Below, piece by piece: positions 45,101-56,200 of a stretch of DNA of 64,000 nt; position 1 is the stretch's first letter, and each line of letters opens with the position of its first letter. The stretch lies in NCBI RefSeq assembly GCF_027942865.1, contig NC_134524.1:5151036-5215035 (forward strand). The letters run 5' to 3'. The position numbers were made by a program, and so were the translations under genes. The notes beneath the pieces are model-generated. The model saw nothing but the letters and a program-made list of their open reading frames with translations, was not told where the DNA came from and ran no database searches. This DNA comes from Odontesthes bonariensis (taxonomy: Eukaryota; Chordata; Actinopteri; Atheriniformes; Atherinopsidae).

Positions 45101-45711
45101 CCACAAACATGTTTGTCCCTTAACACGTTAAGAGAGCATTATAAATGTGCTGTTACCAGAATGGCAATGACCAAGTCGTAGTGCATTATTAAAAGCCCTG
45201 TGTTATGTCATAGTATTGTAGTACTATGGTACTTAACTTTTCAATGACTATTACAGCGCGCCACTGGAGGTACGGCGTGCATTAAGGGGCTACTATTGGT
45301 CCCGAGGGGTCCCGAGTCCCGACCCCTAGTTTGGTACCACGGGCCTATGACTGGCCAACTATACAGTATACCCACCTCAAAAAGGTAGACTACACCACTG
45401 GGTTCATCCGTGGGATCTAAAGAGGATGCATGTTTTTACCCTCGCATATATTCAACTCACAGTTATTTCCACATCATGTGTAGCCTGGATGTGTGCAGAT
45501 AACTCTTTCTCTGACCTTCTTTATGATGCTCTTTCCTTTTATTTAATCACATTACATTAAAGTCTAAAGTCTGCAGCCAAAGAAAAGGAAAACTCACTTT
45601 CTATCACTCACAATCAGAATGCAGATGTATGCACAGACAGAGCTACTCACCAGCAGCTCTGCTCAAAGCCACCATGGCGAGAAGAAGGAAAGACCAAGTC
45701 AGCAACTTCAT
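39129..45711 (-). CDS. Lectin gene C: antifreeze-like C-type lectin, propeptide exon lost
   Basis: Exons (minus): 45711-45651 (signal MKLLTWSFLLLAMVALSRAA), 42170-42061 (PCNQDRTRINGRLF, WAQAE), 39794-39660 (RNCISLRGNLASVHSAQEY), 39563-39452 (GVWLWADGSSF, HWCQGEPNN, CLQMNYS), 39196-39129 (KCWDDYGC, LPSVCS, stop). Joined this way the frame is open, 486 bp, 161 residues. Gene D's exon 2 is deleted here at 45597/45598, and exon 2b is split by a hAT (43719-45400). Both are phase 1-1, so skipping keeps frame. The core Trp of GWT is Arg, and the Cys of GRCF is Leu, leaving seven Cys. Function is doubtful although no stop is present. The EPN loop is kept. Confidence 0.8.
39850..40512 (-). mobile_element. 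Non-autonomous element with TAGGGCTGGGCAA ends (hAT-like), arm 1
   Basis: 663 bp with inverted termini TAGGGCTGGGCAA, in intron 3 of gene C. It includes remnants of a BED-type zinc-finger gene seen more completely at 57332. Shared with arm 2 (54789-56044), so it predates the inverted duplication. No clean 8 bp duplication is visible. Confidence 0.75.
40730..42010 (-). mobile_element. Rex3 3' fragment interrupted by a MITE
   Basis: On the minus strand this matches the end of the Rex3 element at 60010-60650: the two parts are 42010-41909 and 41255-40730, with an ATGG-repeat tail near 40730. A 653 bp MITE (41256-41908) with TGGCTGTGTTCGAAAC ends splits it. The frame is broken. Located in intron 3 of gene C. 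Confidence 0.88.
41256..41908. mobile_element. MITE with TGGCTGTGTTCGAAAC inverted ends
   Basis: Terminal repeats TGGCTGTGTTCGAAACCGCATACT at the left, its complement at the right, with runs of GTATGCAGTATG near the right end. Inserted in the Rex3 fragment. Arm 2 retains one end (54178-54710). The interior (about 41400-41770) is shared with a different element at 44107-44460. Confidence 0.85.
43719..45400 (-). mobile_element. hAT-type element inside lectin exon 2b, arm 1, with nested hAT
   Basis: Ends CAGTGGTGAAGTCTAC and complement of GTAGACTACACCACTG. The flanking 8 bp GGTTCATC (43711-43718, 45401-45408) is the target duplication, lying in the acidic propeptide exon. Present at the same site in arm 2. 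Arm 1 alone carries the additional nested element 43998-44671. Confidence 0.9.
43998..44671. mobile_element. Nested hAT-like MITE with 8-bp duplication
   Basis: 674 bp with ends CAGTGTTGCCA and TGGCAACACTG, flanked by perfect ACAATAAC (43990-43997, 44672-44679). It contains AAGTCGCTAGA subrepeats near both ends. Absent from arm 2, where the site region is also reduced by a small deletion. Confidence 0.92.
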
Positions 45712-45719
45712 GGTGGAGA

Positions 45720-47315
45720 CGGTGCAGATCAAAGACAACAATCACCTTCAAAGAAGACAGGCAGCGGTGTTAATTATATTTCTGTTGCAATGCCAAAAAC
45801 CAAGAGGGACTCTGAAGCCAAAGAACAAATTGTAGAAGTTAGTAGGAGAGTTGGTAGCAGAGCAACAGCAGAATGACCTTCTTTTCCTGAGTTGAGTGTC
45901 AGCCTGCAGCCTCAGCTTCCCTGTGTGGTGCTGACGGGTCACAGACCAGCTCTTATATACCGTTAGCTCCCGGAACCAGACACGCCATATCAACAACAAA
46001 TGCAGGAAAACAAACATGGAACTGGCCTTGGTGAGTACTCAAAGCATTCAACCGTGGTGCATGAAATGAGTTGTTTTGATTAGCAGGAACATGTTTGAAA
46101 TGACAGGGTGTTGTTCTCTGAGAGGTGTTTAGTTAAGATGCTGACTGAACATCCAGCTTCCTCCTCAGCTGCCTCCTCTGCTCCTTAAATTCAGATTAAT
46201 CATTCATTTTTAAAAGCAAAAACAGACGCAGCTTTCCTGATAACAGAGTCTGAACCCATCTTTAAGTGAATCCTTCAGCAGAATGCGATGACTTGCACAG
46301 CTTGTTAACCACTAAACCAAACTTTCACCAAATGGAGACATTTTTAAATCCAGGTTAAAAACATTTCTTTTCTCATGTGTCTATGCAGGAAATCTGCACG
46401 ATATCTTTGAACTTATCTGGACTGTTGCTGGTTTTTAAATTCATTTAAATGATTTTATTTCTTTCTCTTTATATTATTTTATGTATTTTTAATGCTTCTT
46501 CCACTCCCTGCTGCAATGCTTTTATTTTATGTGAAGCATTTTGAATTGTTTTGTACATGAGAAGTGCTACAAATAAATTTAATTTTGATTTGATTTGACT
46601 AAACCATTGTTTTAGTGACAATTGAGCATAAAAAACATTTAACTATTTCATTTAGAATATCCACCCGTCTTTAATCTGGTGGCAGCAGCACTTGTCTTTG
46701 CTCAGTGAGGTGAGCAGTCAGAATGCTGTGCATGCAGATGTAGTCCCTGGTGGTCCCGGCCCAACAACAGGGTCCATACATGTGTTGATAACGTCACTAC
46801 TCCACACAGCTCCACATGTTCACAGCTCCGTGATGCTGCTGACCCACCGCTCAGTGACCTCAGTCCCCTTTAATATGATGGTGGAGGAATTCACACTCTC
46901 TGAGGTCCTGACAGAGTTCTCAGGAACTGTGAACGGATCCAAATACTTTGGCTGCTTTGAAGCAAAAACAGACTGAATGGCTGCTGTCTGCTGAGTGTGA
47001 TGTGTGATGTCACTGTGATGGTGGCGTCTCTCCGAAGAAGGATGTTGACACGAGAGTTATGAACCCTCAAAGTAAAGAAAGAAAGGAAACAGCGGTATGA
47101 GGCTGTTATTTTAATGTGTATATGGTGTTTAGACTCGCACTGAAAGCTTCACATCACAGTTTGGTTTCACCCTCTATGTTCATATTCACTGTTGAGTTAA
47201 AGCAGAAATGAAAACAACGATTAAAAAAACACAACAGCGAACACTAATACTAACACAATAAATGAACCGATGCAATCAAATAATATCATCATGACATTAA
47301 AAAAAGGAATCACAT
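45720..47315. other. Upstream region of lectin gene C
   Basis: TATA box TATATAAG on the minus strand at 45952-45959. LINE tail at 46440-46605. Frames at 46692-46976 have no recognisable domain and are mirrored at 49030-49233 with different ends. No second gene can be supported. Confidence 0.5.
45952..45959 (-). promoter_or_regulatory. TATA box of lectin gene C
   Basis: TATATAAG followed by GAGCTGGTCTGTGACCC and a leader with AAGCTGAGGCTGCAGGCTGACACTC, conserved with genes A, B and D. Confidence 0.7.
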
Positions 47316-48587
47316 GCAGGCTAGAAAGGCGTTGCCCCGGTCACAGGAGCAGACATGTACATGTCTACTATGGCTTGTTAAAATTGCACTATAATTTTGA
47401 CTGCACTCGACTGTCTCGAACAAACGGTCGCTATTCGAAAAGTAAAAGCCATATCCAAATAATTCTTGAACCGTGAGCGCCCCAAGAGACAGCAGAAGCC
47501 AGCGGTTTAATTTTCATTCAGCTACTATATGTGGTTGGTTTTTTATGGCAGATTTAAAATCATTTTTACACATTGATTTTATCATTTCAGGCGTTTATAA
47601 TGGGCGGAATGTCAGCTGGAGGGGCGACTCTCTGCGCTCCGAGGCAATCTGTGATAAATCTGTGTGGCAGAGCTCAATGAGTGTGACTTTGTGTGAAAGA
47701 GGACAAAAATACCTACGTTTTGAAGTAAAATTTGTCCAGATCGGACAGACATTTCAGACATGAGAGACATTTGTTTGAGGAATTGGTGCAGTATCAAATT
47801 TAGAGTGAGCAGCAGAGGGGGAGAGACACGTCAGCTGAGATGTAGTCTCCCTAAAACGTAAAGTGCTGTTGTGTAAAAGCTGTATAATGTATCAACAAAC
47901 CCTTTGGTTCAGTTAAAGCCGTGAGTCTCCTGTCACATATAAACTTTGAATGAGGTCTGTGCAATGCTGTATGGCTGAGTTATAAGGCCTCTAAAATAGG
48001 GCATTTTCGGGCAACGAGCCTGAAAATGCCCTGTTAAGTGCTTTTCAATGCATTTTCCTTTCCACATTTTTCCCACTTTTTCCCATTTTGCCGGAATTCC
48101 TTTTGACTAATGAGAGCCAAAAGTGATCTGCTTTTCACTGCTTTTCATTATTTCGGGGTCTTAATCCGATCGCGAGTAACTCGATTCGAACAAATTTCTT
48201 GTCAGAATAAGGTGTCTACGTGCACTTAAAAGCTCAATCTTATTGTAATTTAGCCAATAATCTGATAATTTCAGTGCCATGTGACCCCACTGAGTGACTC
48301 GTAACTCTTAAATAGAATCTCGAGTTTTGAAGGATAGACTCATGAATCGCACATCACTACTTTCCACCGTTGAAGCAGCTCTTGTGGGGAGTCCCAGAGT
48401 TCTGCCCTGAGGTATTCAGCTATTGGGACGAATCATCTTCCCACCCTGCGAACCGAGCTGGTTCTCTGGCTGATGGCGGCGCATCCTCTGCTGTGGATGG
48501 GACCAGGTCAAAGCACATGTCCTGGAGGATTTCTTCTGGATATTCTACTCTAAAAAAACTAATTCAGTTACTTTTCATCTGTTTTTA
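47316..48587. other. Spacer between the inverted arms
   Basis: 1272 bp of single-copy-looking sequence with no recognisable gene. It contains a hairpin at 47998-48032 close to the midpoint (about 47952). Confidence 0.7.
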
Positions 48588-49965
48588 ATGTGATTCCTTT
48601 TTTTAATGTCATGATAATATTATTTGATTGCATCGGTTCATTTATTGTGCTCGTATTAGTGTTCGCTGTTGTGTTTTTTTAATCGTTGTTTTCATTTCTG
48701 CTTTAACTCAACAGTGAATATGAACATAGAGGGTGAAACCAAACTGTGATGTGAAGCTTTCAGTGCGAGTCTAAACACCATATACACATTAAAATAACAG
48801 CCTCATACCGCTGTTTCCTTTCTTTCTTTACTTTGAGGGTTCATAACTCTCGTGTCAACATCCTTCTTCGGAGAGACGCCACCATCACAGTGACATCACA
48901 CATCACACTCAGCAGACAGCAGCCATTCAGTCTGTTTTTGCTTCAAAGCAGCCAAAGTATTTGGATCCGTTCACAGTTCCTGAGAACTCTGTCAGGACCT
49001 CAGAGAGTGTGAATTCCTCCACCATCATATTAAAATTCCTCCACCATCATATTAAAGGGGACTGAGGTCACTGAGCGGTGGGTCAGCAGCATCACGGAGC
49101 TGTGAACATGTGGAGCTGTGTGGAGTAGTGACGTTATCAACACATGTATGGACCCTGTTGTTGGGCCGGGACCACCAGGGACTACATCTGCATGCACAGC
49201 ATTCTGACCTCTGACCTCACTGAGCAAAGACATGTGCTGCTGCCACCAGATTAAAGACGGGTGGATATTCTAAATGAAATAGTTAAATGTTTTTTATGCT
49301 CAATTGTCACTAAAACAATGGTTTAGTCAAATCAAATCAAAATGAAATTTATTTGTAGCACTTCTCATGTACAAAACAATTCAAAATGCTTCACATAAAA
49401 TAAAAGCATTGCAGCAGGGAGTGGAAGAAGCATTAAAAATACATAAAAGAATATAAAGAGAAAGAAATAAAATCATTTAAATGAATTTAAAAACCAGCAA
49501 CAGTCCAGATAAGTTCAAAGACAACTTGCAGATTTCCTACATAGACACATGAGAAAAGAAATGTTTTTAACCTGGAGTTAAAAATGTCTCCATTTGGTGA
49601 AAGTTTGGTTTAGTGGTTAACAAGCTGTGCAAGTCATCGCATTCTGCTGAAGGATTCACTTAAAGATGGGTTCAGACTCTGTTATCAGGAAAGCTGCGTC
49701 TGTTTTTGCTTTTAAAAATGAATGATTAATCTGAATTTAAGGAGCAGAGGAGGCAGCTGAGGAGGAAGCTGGATGTTCAGTCAGCATCTTAACTAAAAAC
49801 CTCTCAGAGAACAACACCCTGTCATTTCAAACATGTTCCTGCTAATCAAAACAACTCATTTCATGCACCACGGTTGAATGCTTTGAGTACTCACTAAGGC
49901 CAGTTTCATGTTTGTTTTCCTGCATTTGTTGTTGATATGGCGTGTCTGGTTCCGGGAGCTAACGG

Positions 49966-49973
49966 TATATAAG
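49966..49973 (+). promoter_or_regulatory. TATA box of lectin gene D
   Basis: TATATAAG, followed by the conserved leader. The start codon is at 50214; an acceptor-like TCTTTGAAG at 50172-50180 suggests a 5' leader intron. Genes C and D are divergently transcribed from promoters about 4 kb apart. Confidence 0.7.
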
Positions 49974-50213
49974 AGCTGGTCTGTGACCCGTCAGCACCAC
50001 ACAGGGAAGCTGAGGCTGCAGGCTGACACTCAACTCAGGAAAAGAAGGTCATTCTGCTGTTGCTCTGCTACCAACTCTCCTACTAACTTCTACAATTTGT
50101 TCTTTGGCTTCAGAGTCCCTCTTGGTTTTTGGCATTGCAACAGAAATATAATTAACACCGCTGCCTGTCTTCTTTGAAGGTGATTGTTGTCTTTGATCTG
50201 CACCGTCTCCACC

Positions 50214-53200
50214 ATGAAGTTGCTGACTTGGTCTTTCCTTCTTCTCGCCATGGTGGCTTTGAGCAGAGCTGCTGGTGAGTAGCTCTGTCTGTGCATACAT
50301 CTGCATTCTGATTGTGAGTGATAGAAAGAAATGTCTAGTGAAAATATTTAAGGAGCTCTGCTTAAATAAGATCCAACTGTCCATCCAGCTGCTGCCGACG
50401 CCACAGAAGCACCTGAAGAAGAGAAAACTAATGATCAGGGTGAGTTTTTCTTTTCTTTGGCTGCAGACTTTAGACTTTAATGTAATGTGATTAAATAAAA
50501 GGAAAGAGCATCATAAAGAAGGTCAGAGAAAGAGTTATCTGCACACATCCAGGCTACACATGATGTGGAAATAACTGTGAGTTGAATATATGCGAGGGTA
50601 AAAACATGCATCCTCTTTAGATCCCACGGATGAACCCAGTGGTGTAGTCTACCTTTTTGAGGTGGGTATACTGTATAGTTGGCCAGTCATAGGCCCGTGG
50701 TACCAAACTAGGGGTCGGGACTCGGGACCCCTCGGGACCAATTGTAGCCCCTTAATGCACGCCGTACCTCCAGTGGCGCGCTGTAATAGTCATTGAAAAG
50801 TTAAGTACCATAGTACTACAATACTATGACATAACACAGGGCTTTTAATAATGCACTACGACTTGGTCATTGCCATTCTGGTAACAGCACATTTATAATG
50901 CTGTCTTAGCGTGTTAAGGGACAAACATGTTTGTGGGGTCGCAGCTTTGCACTTACCTGCCCCTTGCATGCATGAGGGACAGCATAAACTCACTTTGATT
51001 GTGTGGACTGTGTGCTGTGTATCTCAGTGGCAATGGGACTCCCTGTGACAATTAATCTTTGTACTCATCCCTCATAGAGAGAGGCCTAACAGAGTGATTG
51101 TTTTAAAGCAGCAGAACACCATCACATCTTGAGACAGGTTGTTTTATATATATATATATATATACACAAGGGCTGTCAGAATTAATTAATTGTAATATAT
51201 ATATGTGTATTACATTCGTTTATATATGTAATGTACATAAAAAATATATATACACACACATCCATTTTAGTTTTCCACCTTCCACTCCTATAGGGGGCGC
51301 TGTTGTGCGTTAGAGAATCACCGCTTTCAACTAATACGAAGAAGAAGAAGAGATTGACTGACTGCCGCAATTTCCGAATGAATGCTATTCTGAAGTGTTG
51401 TCGTTGCATTGTTAAATTATAGCAAGGCTTCCATAAGAAGTGGTAGTTGATGAAACATGGCTGTGCTATTCTAAATGTTGAAAAACGAATTTTAGGTGGG
51501 TATACTGAGCATTTTAGGTGGGTATACGGAAATCCACCAAAAAAAAGAGGTGTGTATACGCCGTATACCTGCGTTCAACGTAGACTTCACCACTGGATGA
51601 ACCCGAAGAAGAAATTGATTCAGAAGGTGAGTTCAAGTTTCCTGGTAAGTCCTTAAAAACCCTCCTGGAATGGGACATGCTGCTGTCATGAATACATTCA
51701 CCACATGGACTGAGTTAGCTTCAGTGTGAGAACTGTGTCAAACTGCGCTGTTCTTCCACACTCTTAACCCGAACTAGTTGAGTTTACTAGAAAATCGCGT
51801 GGAAACCCGTTGCCTTATCCCGTTTAAGTTTTTACAAAACATGAAACTAAACCTTTTAAGTTGTATTGGCATAGATAACTTAGACATATTCAAGTTTACA
51901 TTAGTAATCTTTACTCAAAACCATTAGTTCACATAACTTATCTCTTTTCTGAGGTCTAGCCAACCATTTTAGGTCAAATGCACATAAACACATATAAAAG
52001 CACTACTTGACATAATTTGTTGATATAAGTAATGTATCATCTTCAAATTTAATTAATGATTTATACTGTTTTGATTTAGACATTGCATAAAATATTGAAG
52101 CAATGGTAGAGGTGGAGACAGGAAAGGTCTCAGTCCAGACTCTCTTGTGCAGCAAGCACTTTTATCTTGACAGGCAATTCACAGGAACAATAGTGAATTA
52201 CAATCACCTCACATATATTAGAACAAGTGGTAGTAACTTTCTGTCTCACCACTTTCAGTTATGGTGCAGATTTAGTTCAAATGCAACACGAACAAAAACC
52301 TTGTACTACACCGTCACTGCGTACAGAACATAAACATAAACACATACAAACTCTACCACAGCACTAAATACAGCACATAAACGGAGAACAGAGAGCACCC
52401 ATAATGCAATGCGGCAACACACCCACAGCACGCCACAATATATTGTTTAAAAAGAAAATTGTATGGGAAGGAAGAAATTAAAAAACACTTTTAAATTGTT
52501 CAAGTTATTTTATTTCAGAAAACACTGAAATTAACAAATAAAAATGAACACAAATAATTCACTGCAGCAATAATGAATTAAGACTGGTGCAGTCTTAAGC
52601 TAACCTTTAGCAAACGTTTAGCAACCAGACCGATCTTAATAATTGCTTTACACGCTCTTCCGTCTACTCAGTGTAGTTAAAACTACTTTAAAACATCCAC
52701 AGTTTATTTTTAAATACACAATTCAGTTTTCTCCAAAAATCGAATAGGTCACGCTCTCACACAGGACAAGTCTTGACTCTCAGTTGAACTTCAAATAGGC
52801 TCCGCCCCTCCATCACAGAACATAACTTTATATAGCCCCTTTCACACTGCGACCCGCTACCTTAGTGGGTCCAAATTGCACCTTCGACCCGCGTCGAGCA
52901 ATGTGAACGCTTGGCGTGTCAGGGTGACCCGTGTCGCCTGAAGCCGAGTTCAGGGGGCGTTGCCTAGTGGCAGAGCGTCACACGAAACACAGAAAATGCT
53001 GGGCGTGTACAATGACGTAGTCACAAGCCATGCGCCGCAGGTAGGGTTAAATACACCTGTCTGCATCAAATTTTTCAAACAAACGATGGCGGGACACCTT
53101 GAGAACTCGTTTTTGCAATGCAGTTCATGGAGATGTTACTTTACGGTGCATCTTGCTGCGTGGGAAACCGAGCTCTCCCATCTTTCTCGCCAGCCCTTCC

Positions 53201-56200
53201 AGCAGAGGTCCATCTTTCACCGTCCCCGAAATGTGGCGGTAAATAACGTCCTCTGCTCGGGGGCTGAGGAGCTCGCGGACCTCCTTGTCTCCCCAGTTGG
53301 CCATATTAAAAAATGTCTCCAACTTGATGTAGGCTAAAACAGAGTGAAACTTGTCCTCACCTGTCGCTGTTGTTCTGAATCAGCTGTCCATTCTGTCTTT
53401 TAAACTCCTCACGTCACGCCCACGTCCGACCCGCGTCGATTGCGTTCACACCAAACTCGGCTCGGCAAAAAGACTAGGGTCCGACGCGGGTCGAAAGGCG
53501 AGTCGAGTTGACGCGGCAGCCCAGGTCGGCAGTGTGAACACAACAGCGGACACGCTAAATTCGCGAATTAAACGCGGGTTATTCGGCAGTGTGAAAGGGG
53601 CTTATGTAATCTGTGCTTAACATGATCATTGTAGTGCATATTTTCAAATTTCTAATCCAAAGAACTAATTTGATTTAGTAATTACATAGATTTTTACAAA
53701 ACATAATAGAATAAGTAATGAACACTAAAACGTTTAATTGAAAACAATATCTGGGGAAGCAGGAAGCTCAACGGACGCGGAAGGTTTGTGTGGATATTTC
53801 CAGATTCATGCTAAAACATAACACGCTCATGAACACAGTAACAGCCTGAACGATGAAGTTTAAAGATAAGTGGATTTTCAGCTGTTTTATACACTCATCC
53901 CTGTCTGTTCTGCAGGAAAGAGTGACGTCGTCAAGAGGGCAGCACCCTGTAACCAGGGTTGGACTAGCATCAATGGCCGCCTTTTCATCTACATTTCGAC
54001 ACCTATGACTTGGGCTCAAGCTGAGGTAATATGAGCAATTTCTTGTACGGTACTGAATTACTACCAGAATACTAAGTCCTGCCCTCTCGGGGTTGGGAAT
54101 GAGATCCTTCTCCAAGCGGAGGAGTTCAAGTATCTCGGGGTCTTGTTCACGAGTGAGGGACGAATGGAGCAGGAGATTGGCTGTGTTCGAAACTGCATAC
54201 TTACATACTACATACTGCATACCGCATACTACATACTGCATACTGCATACTCATCGATCACACAGTATGCAGAGTGTTTACCCACAATGCATTTCACTCC
54301 TGCCCGAGCCGAAATTAGCCGGCCTAATGCTGATTTCTCTTAAGCTCTAAACTCTGTAAACTTTAGCAACATTTGAAACATTTTCAGGAGAGAAAGTAGT
54401 CGTTTAGATCCCCAACGTGTTGAAAATCTGACAAAATACCGGCTATTTACAATTTTGTTCCCACGAATTCGGTGCTACTAAAGCTAGCCGCAGTGAGCAA
54501 CGCACTTCCGGTTATTTTCACAAAATAAAATACCCGTTGCCTTTTATCATAGGGAAAGCCATTACGATACAATTGGTGCTTTTGTTTTGAAAACAGGAAG
54601 TGAACCTACCCTCGTTGTAGGTAGCTTGAAACTGCCGTTTTGACAGGAAATGACGATCGGCGACGTCACGTTACGTTGCATCTTGGGTAGTTTGAGTATG
54701 AGTAGTAACTTTTTTGTCGATGTGAATTTTCAGAGATAGATTTGAGAAACATTGTAGCAACTGTTTTTAACCAACAATGTATAGTTAGTAGGGCTGGGAG
54801 AGTTAACTCATTATAATCGCGCTACCTTGTTAAAGGCGGGGTAGGGGATCTTTTTCTGGAACATTTTTTTACATATTGCTTGAAATACTCTTCACACCCC
54901 CATTGCAACCAATTAATTAAAAGTTTTGACACAAATATGAAAAGTTTTAGTGGCCTCTAGAACGTACAATCTAGGAAAAACAGTATCCAATCATTGTGAA
55001 CGGACCGTTCACAATGATTGGATACTGATGCCGTCTATCAAACTGCAATCTGCTCCTCCCTCCCCCTCCTTCTCCCTGTGCGCGTACCCTGCTCCGTGAA
55101 CGTCCAGAAGCTTGGCAGGAAGCTAAACTAGAGCCAGCTTGGCTAGCACCTAGCATTATTAAACGTATAGTTAGCATAAACTAAATACTAAATACTAAAT
55201 ACTAAATACGGCAACGATCGATGCTTGCTGTCAGAACAGCGCTCGTGCACCTTCGTGCTCGTGCACGTTCATGTACTCTAGAGGCGTGCCTTCGGGGGAA
55301 AAGTGAAGAAAAGGGTTGGGACTTTTTACCTGTGTATTTTCAAAATGCAGCTTCGCTGGACTCAAAATCCAGGATCTCCTACCCTACCTTTAATTATTTA
55401 TCGCCAATAAATATTTTATCGCGCATTAACGCAGGTTATATTTTCTAAAAGTCTGTTGCTCACAGGCTTTTATTTTGTAAAAGTCTGTTGCTTTCTGCTG
55501 CGGAACCACCAAACATGGAGAAGGGTACGGAACTTTTACTCGGCCATTTTCATTTTAGAGTTGGACATCACCGCTACAGGTGCTCCTCGGTTTCTGTGTG
55601 AAGCTCACGGAGCTAACCGGCGCTACTTCCTGTTTTACTGGTTTCAACATAAAAGCACGTATTTAAAAATAGATTTAAAAAAAAACTCCTGCATTTACAG
55701 CCAAGTTGAATTGTCTTCTCAGCGTAGTAGTTCCAGTCTAAAATATCACTTAAAGGCAAAACACACAACTGATAGCAGCAAGTCATTCAAGGAAACAGAC
55801 AGTGGAGCAAGGCTTCTACATAAAAACTACAGAAAGATGCTGATGTTAAAAGTGTGTTTGCACAACAAATGTTATGGCACTTTCATTCATATGGCAGCAC
55901 ATTTAAAATAAAACTAAATGCTAAAAGCTATACACTACTTTTGGATACATTTTTGGATTTTGCGTACAAATGCGATTAATCGGGATTAATCAGGGAAATC
56001 ATGTGATTAATTAGATTAAACATTTTAATCGTTGCCCAGCCCTAACATATATATATATATAATTATATCTGTCTTCTTTTTGTCCCTCTCTTTTTGTAGA
56101 GAAACTGTATCTCTTTGGGGGGAACTCTGGCATCTGTCCACAGCGCTCAGGAATACAGTGACATTCAAAGGCTTATACTGAGCGCCACTTCTGCGTCCAA

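Larger units (their letters stand above)
38717..47315. repeat. Inverted duplication, arm 1
   Basis: Reverse complement of 48588-57175, about 8.6 kb, with lectin gene C. Arm-specific changes: loss of lectin exon 2, and a hAT element at 43998-44671. It retains a Rex3 3' piece and MITE end that arm 2 lost. Outer edge recognised by AAAGACCCATCAACAATCG near 38720, inner edge by GGAATCACAT at 47306-47315. Confidence 0.93.

Noticed and set aside
46692..46976. 94-codon frame as a second gene upstream of lectin C
   Set aside because: No recognisable domain; in the mirrored arm the frame is altered by a 22 bp duplication, and its context is the non-coding upstream region.
50214..51626. Hepcidin-like or other short peptide gene from the signal plus acidic exon
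   Set aside because: The exons continue in phase into a C-type lectin domain, and no Cys-rich peptide exon is present.
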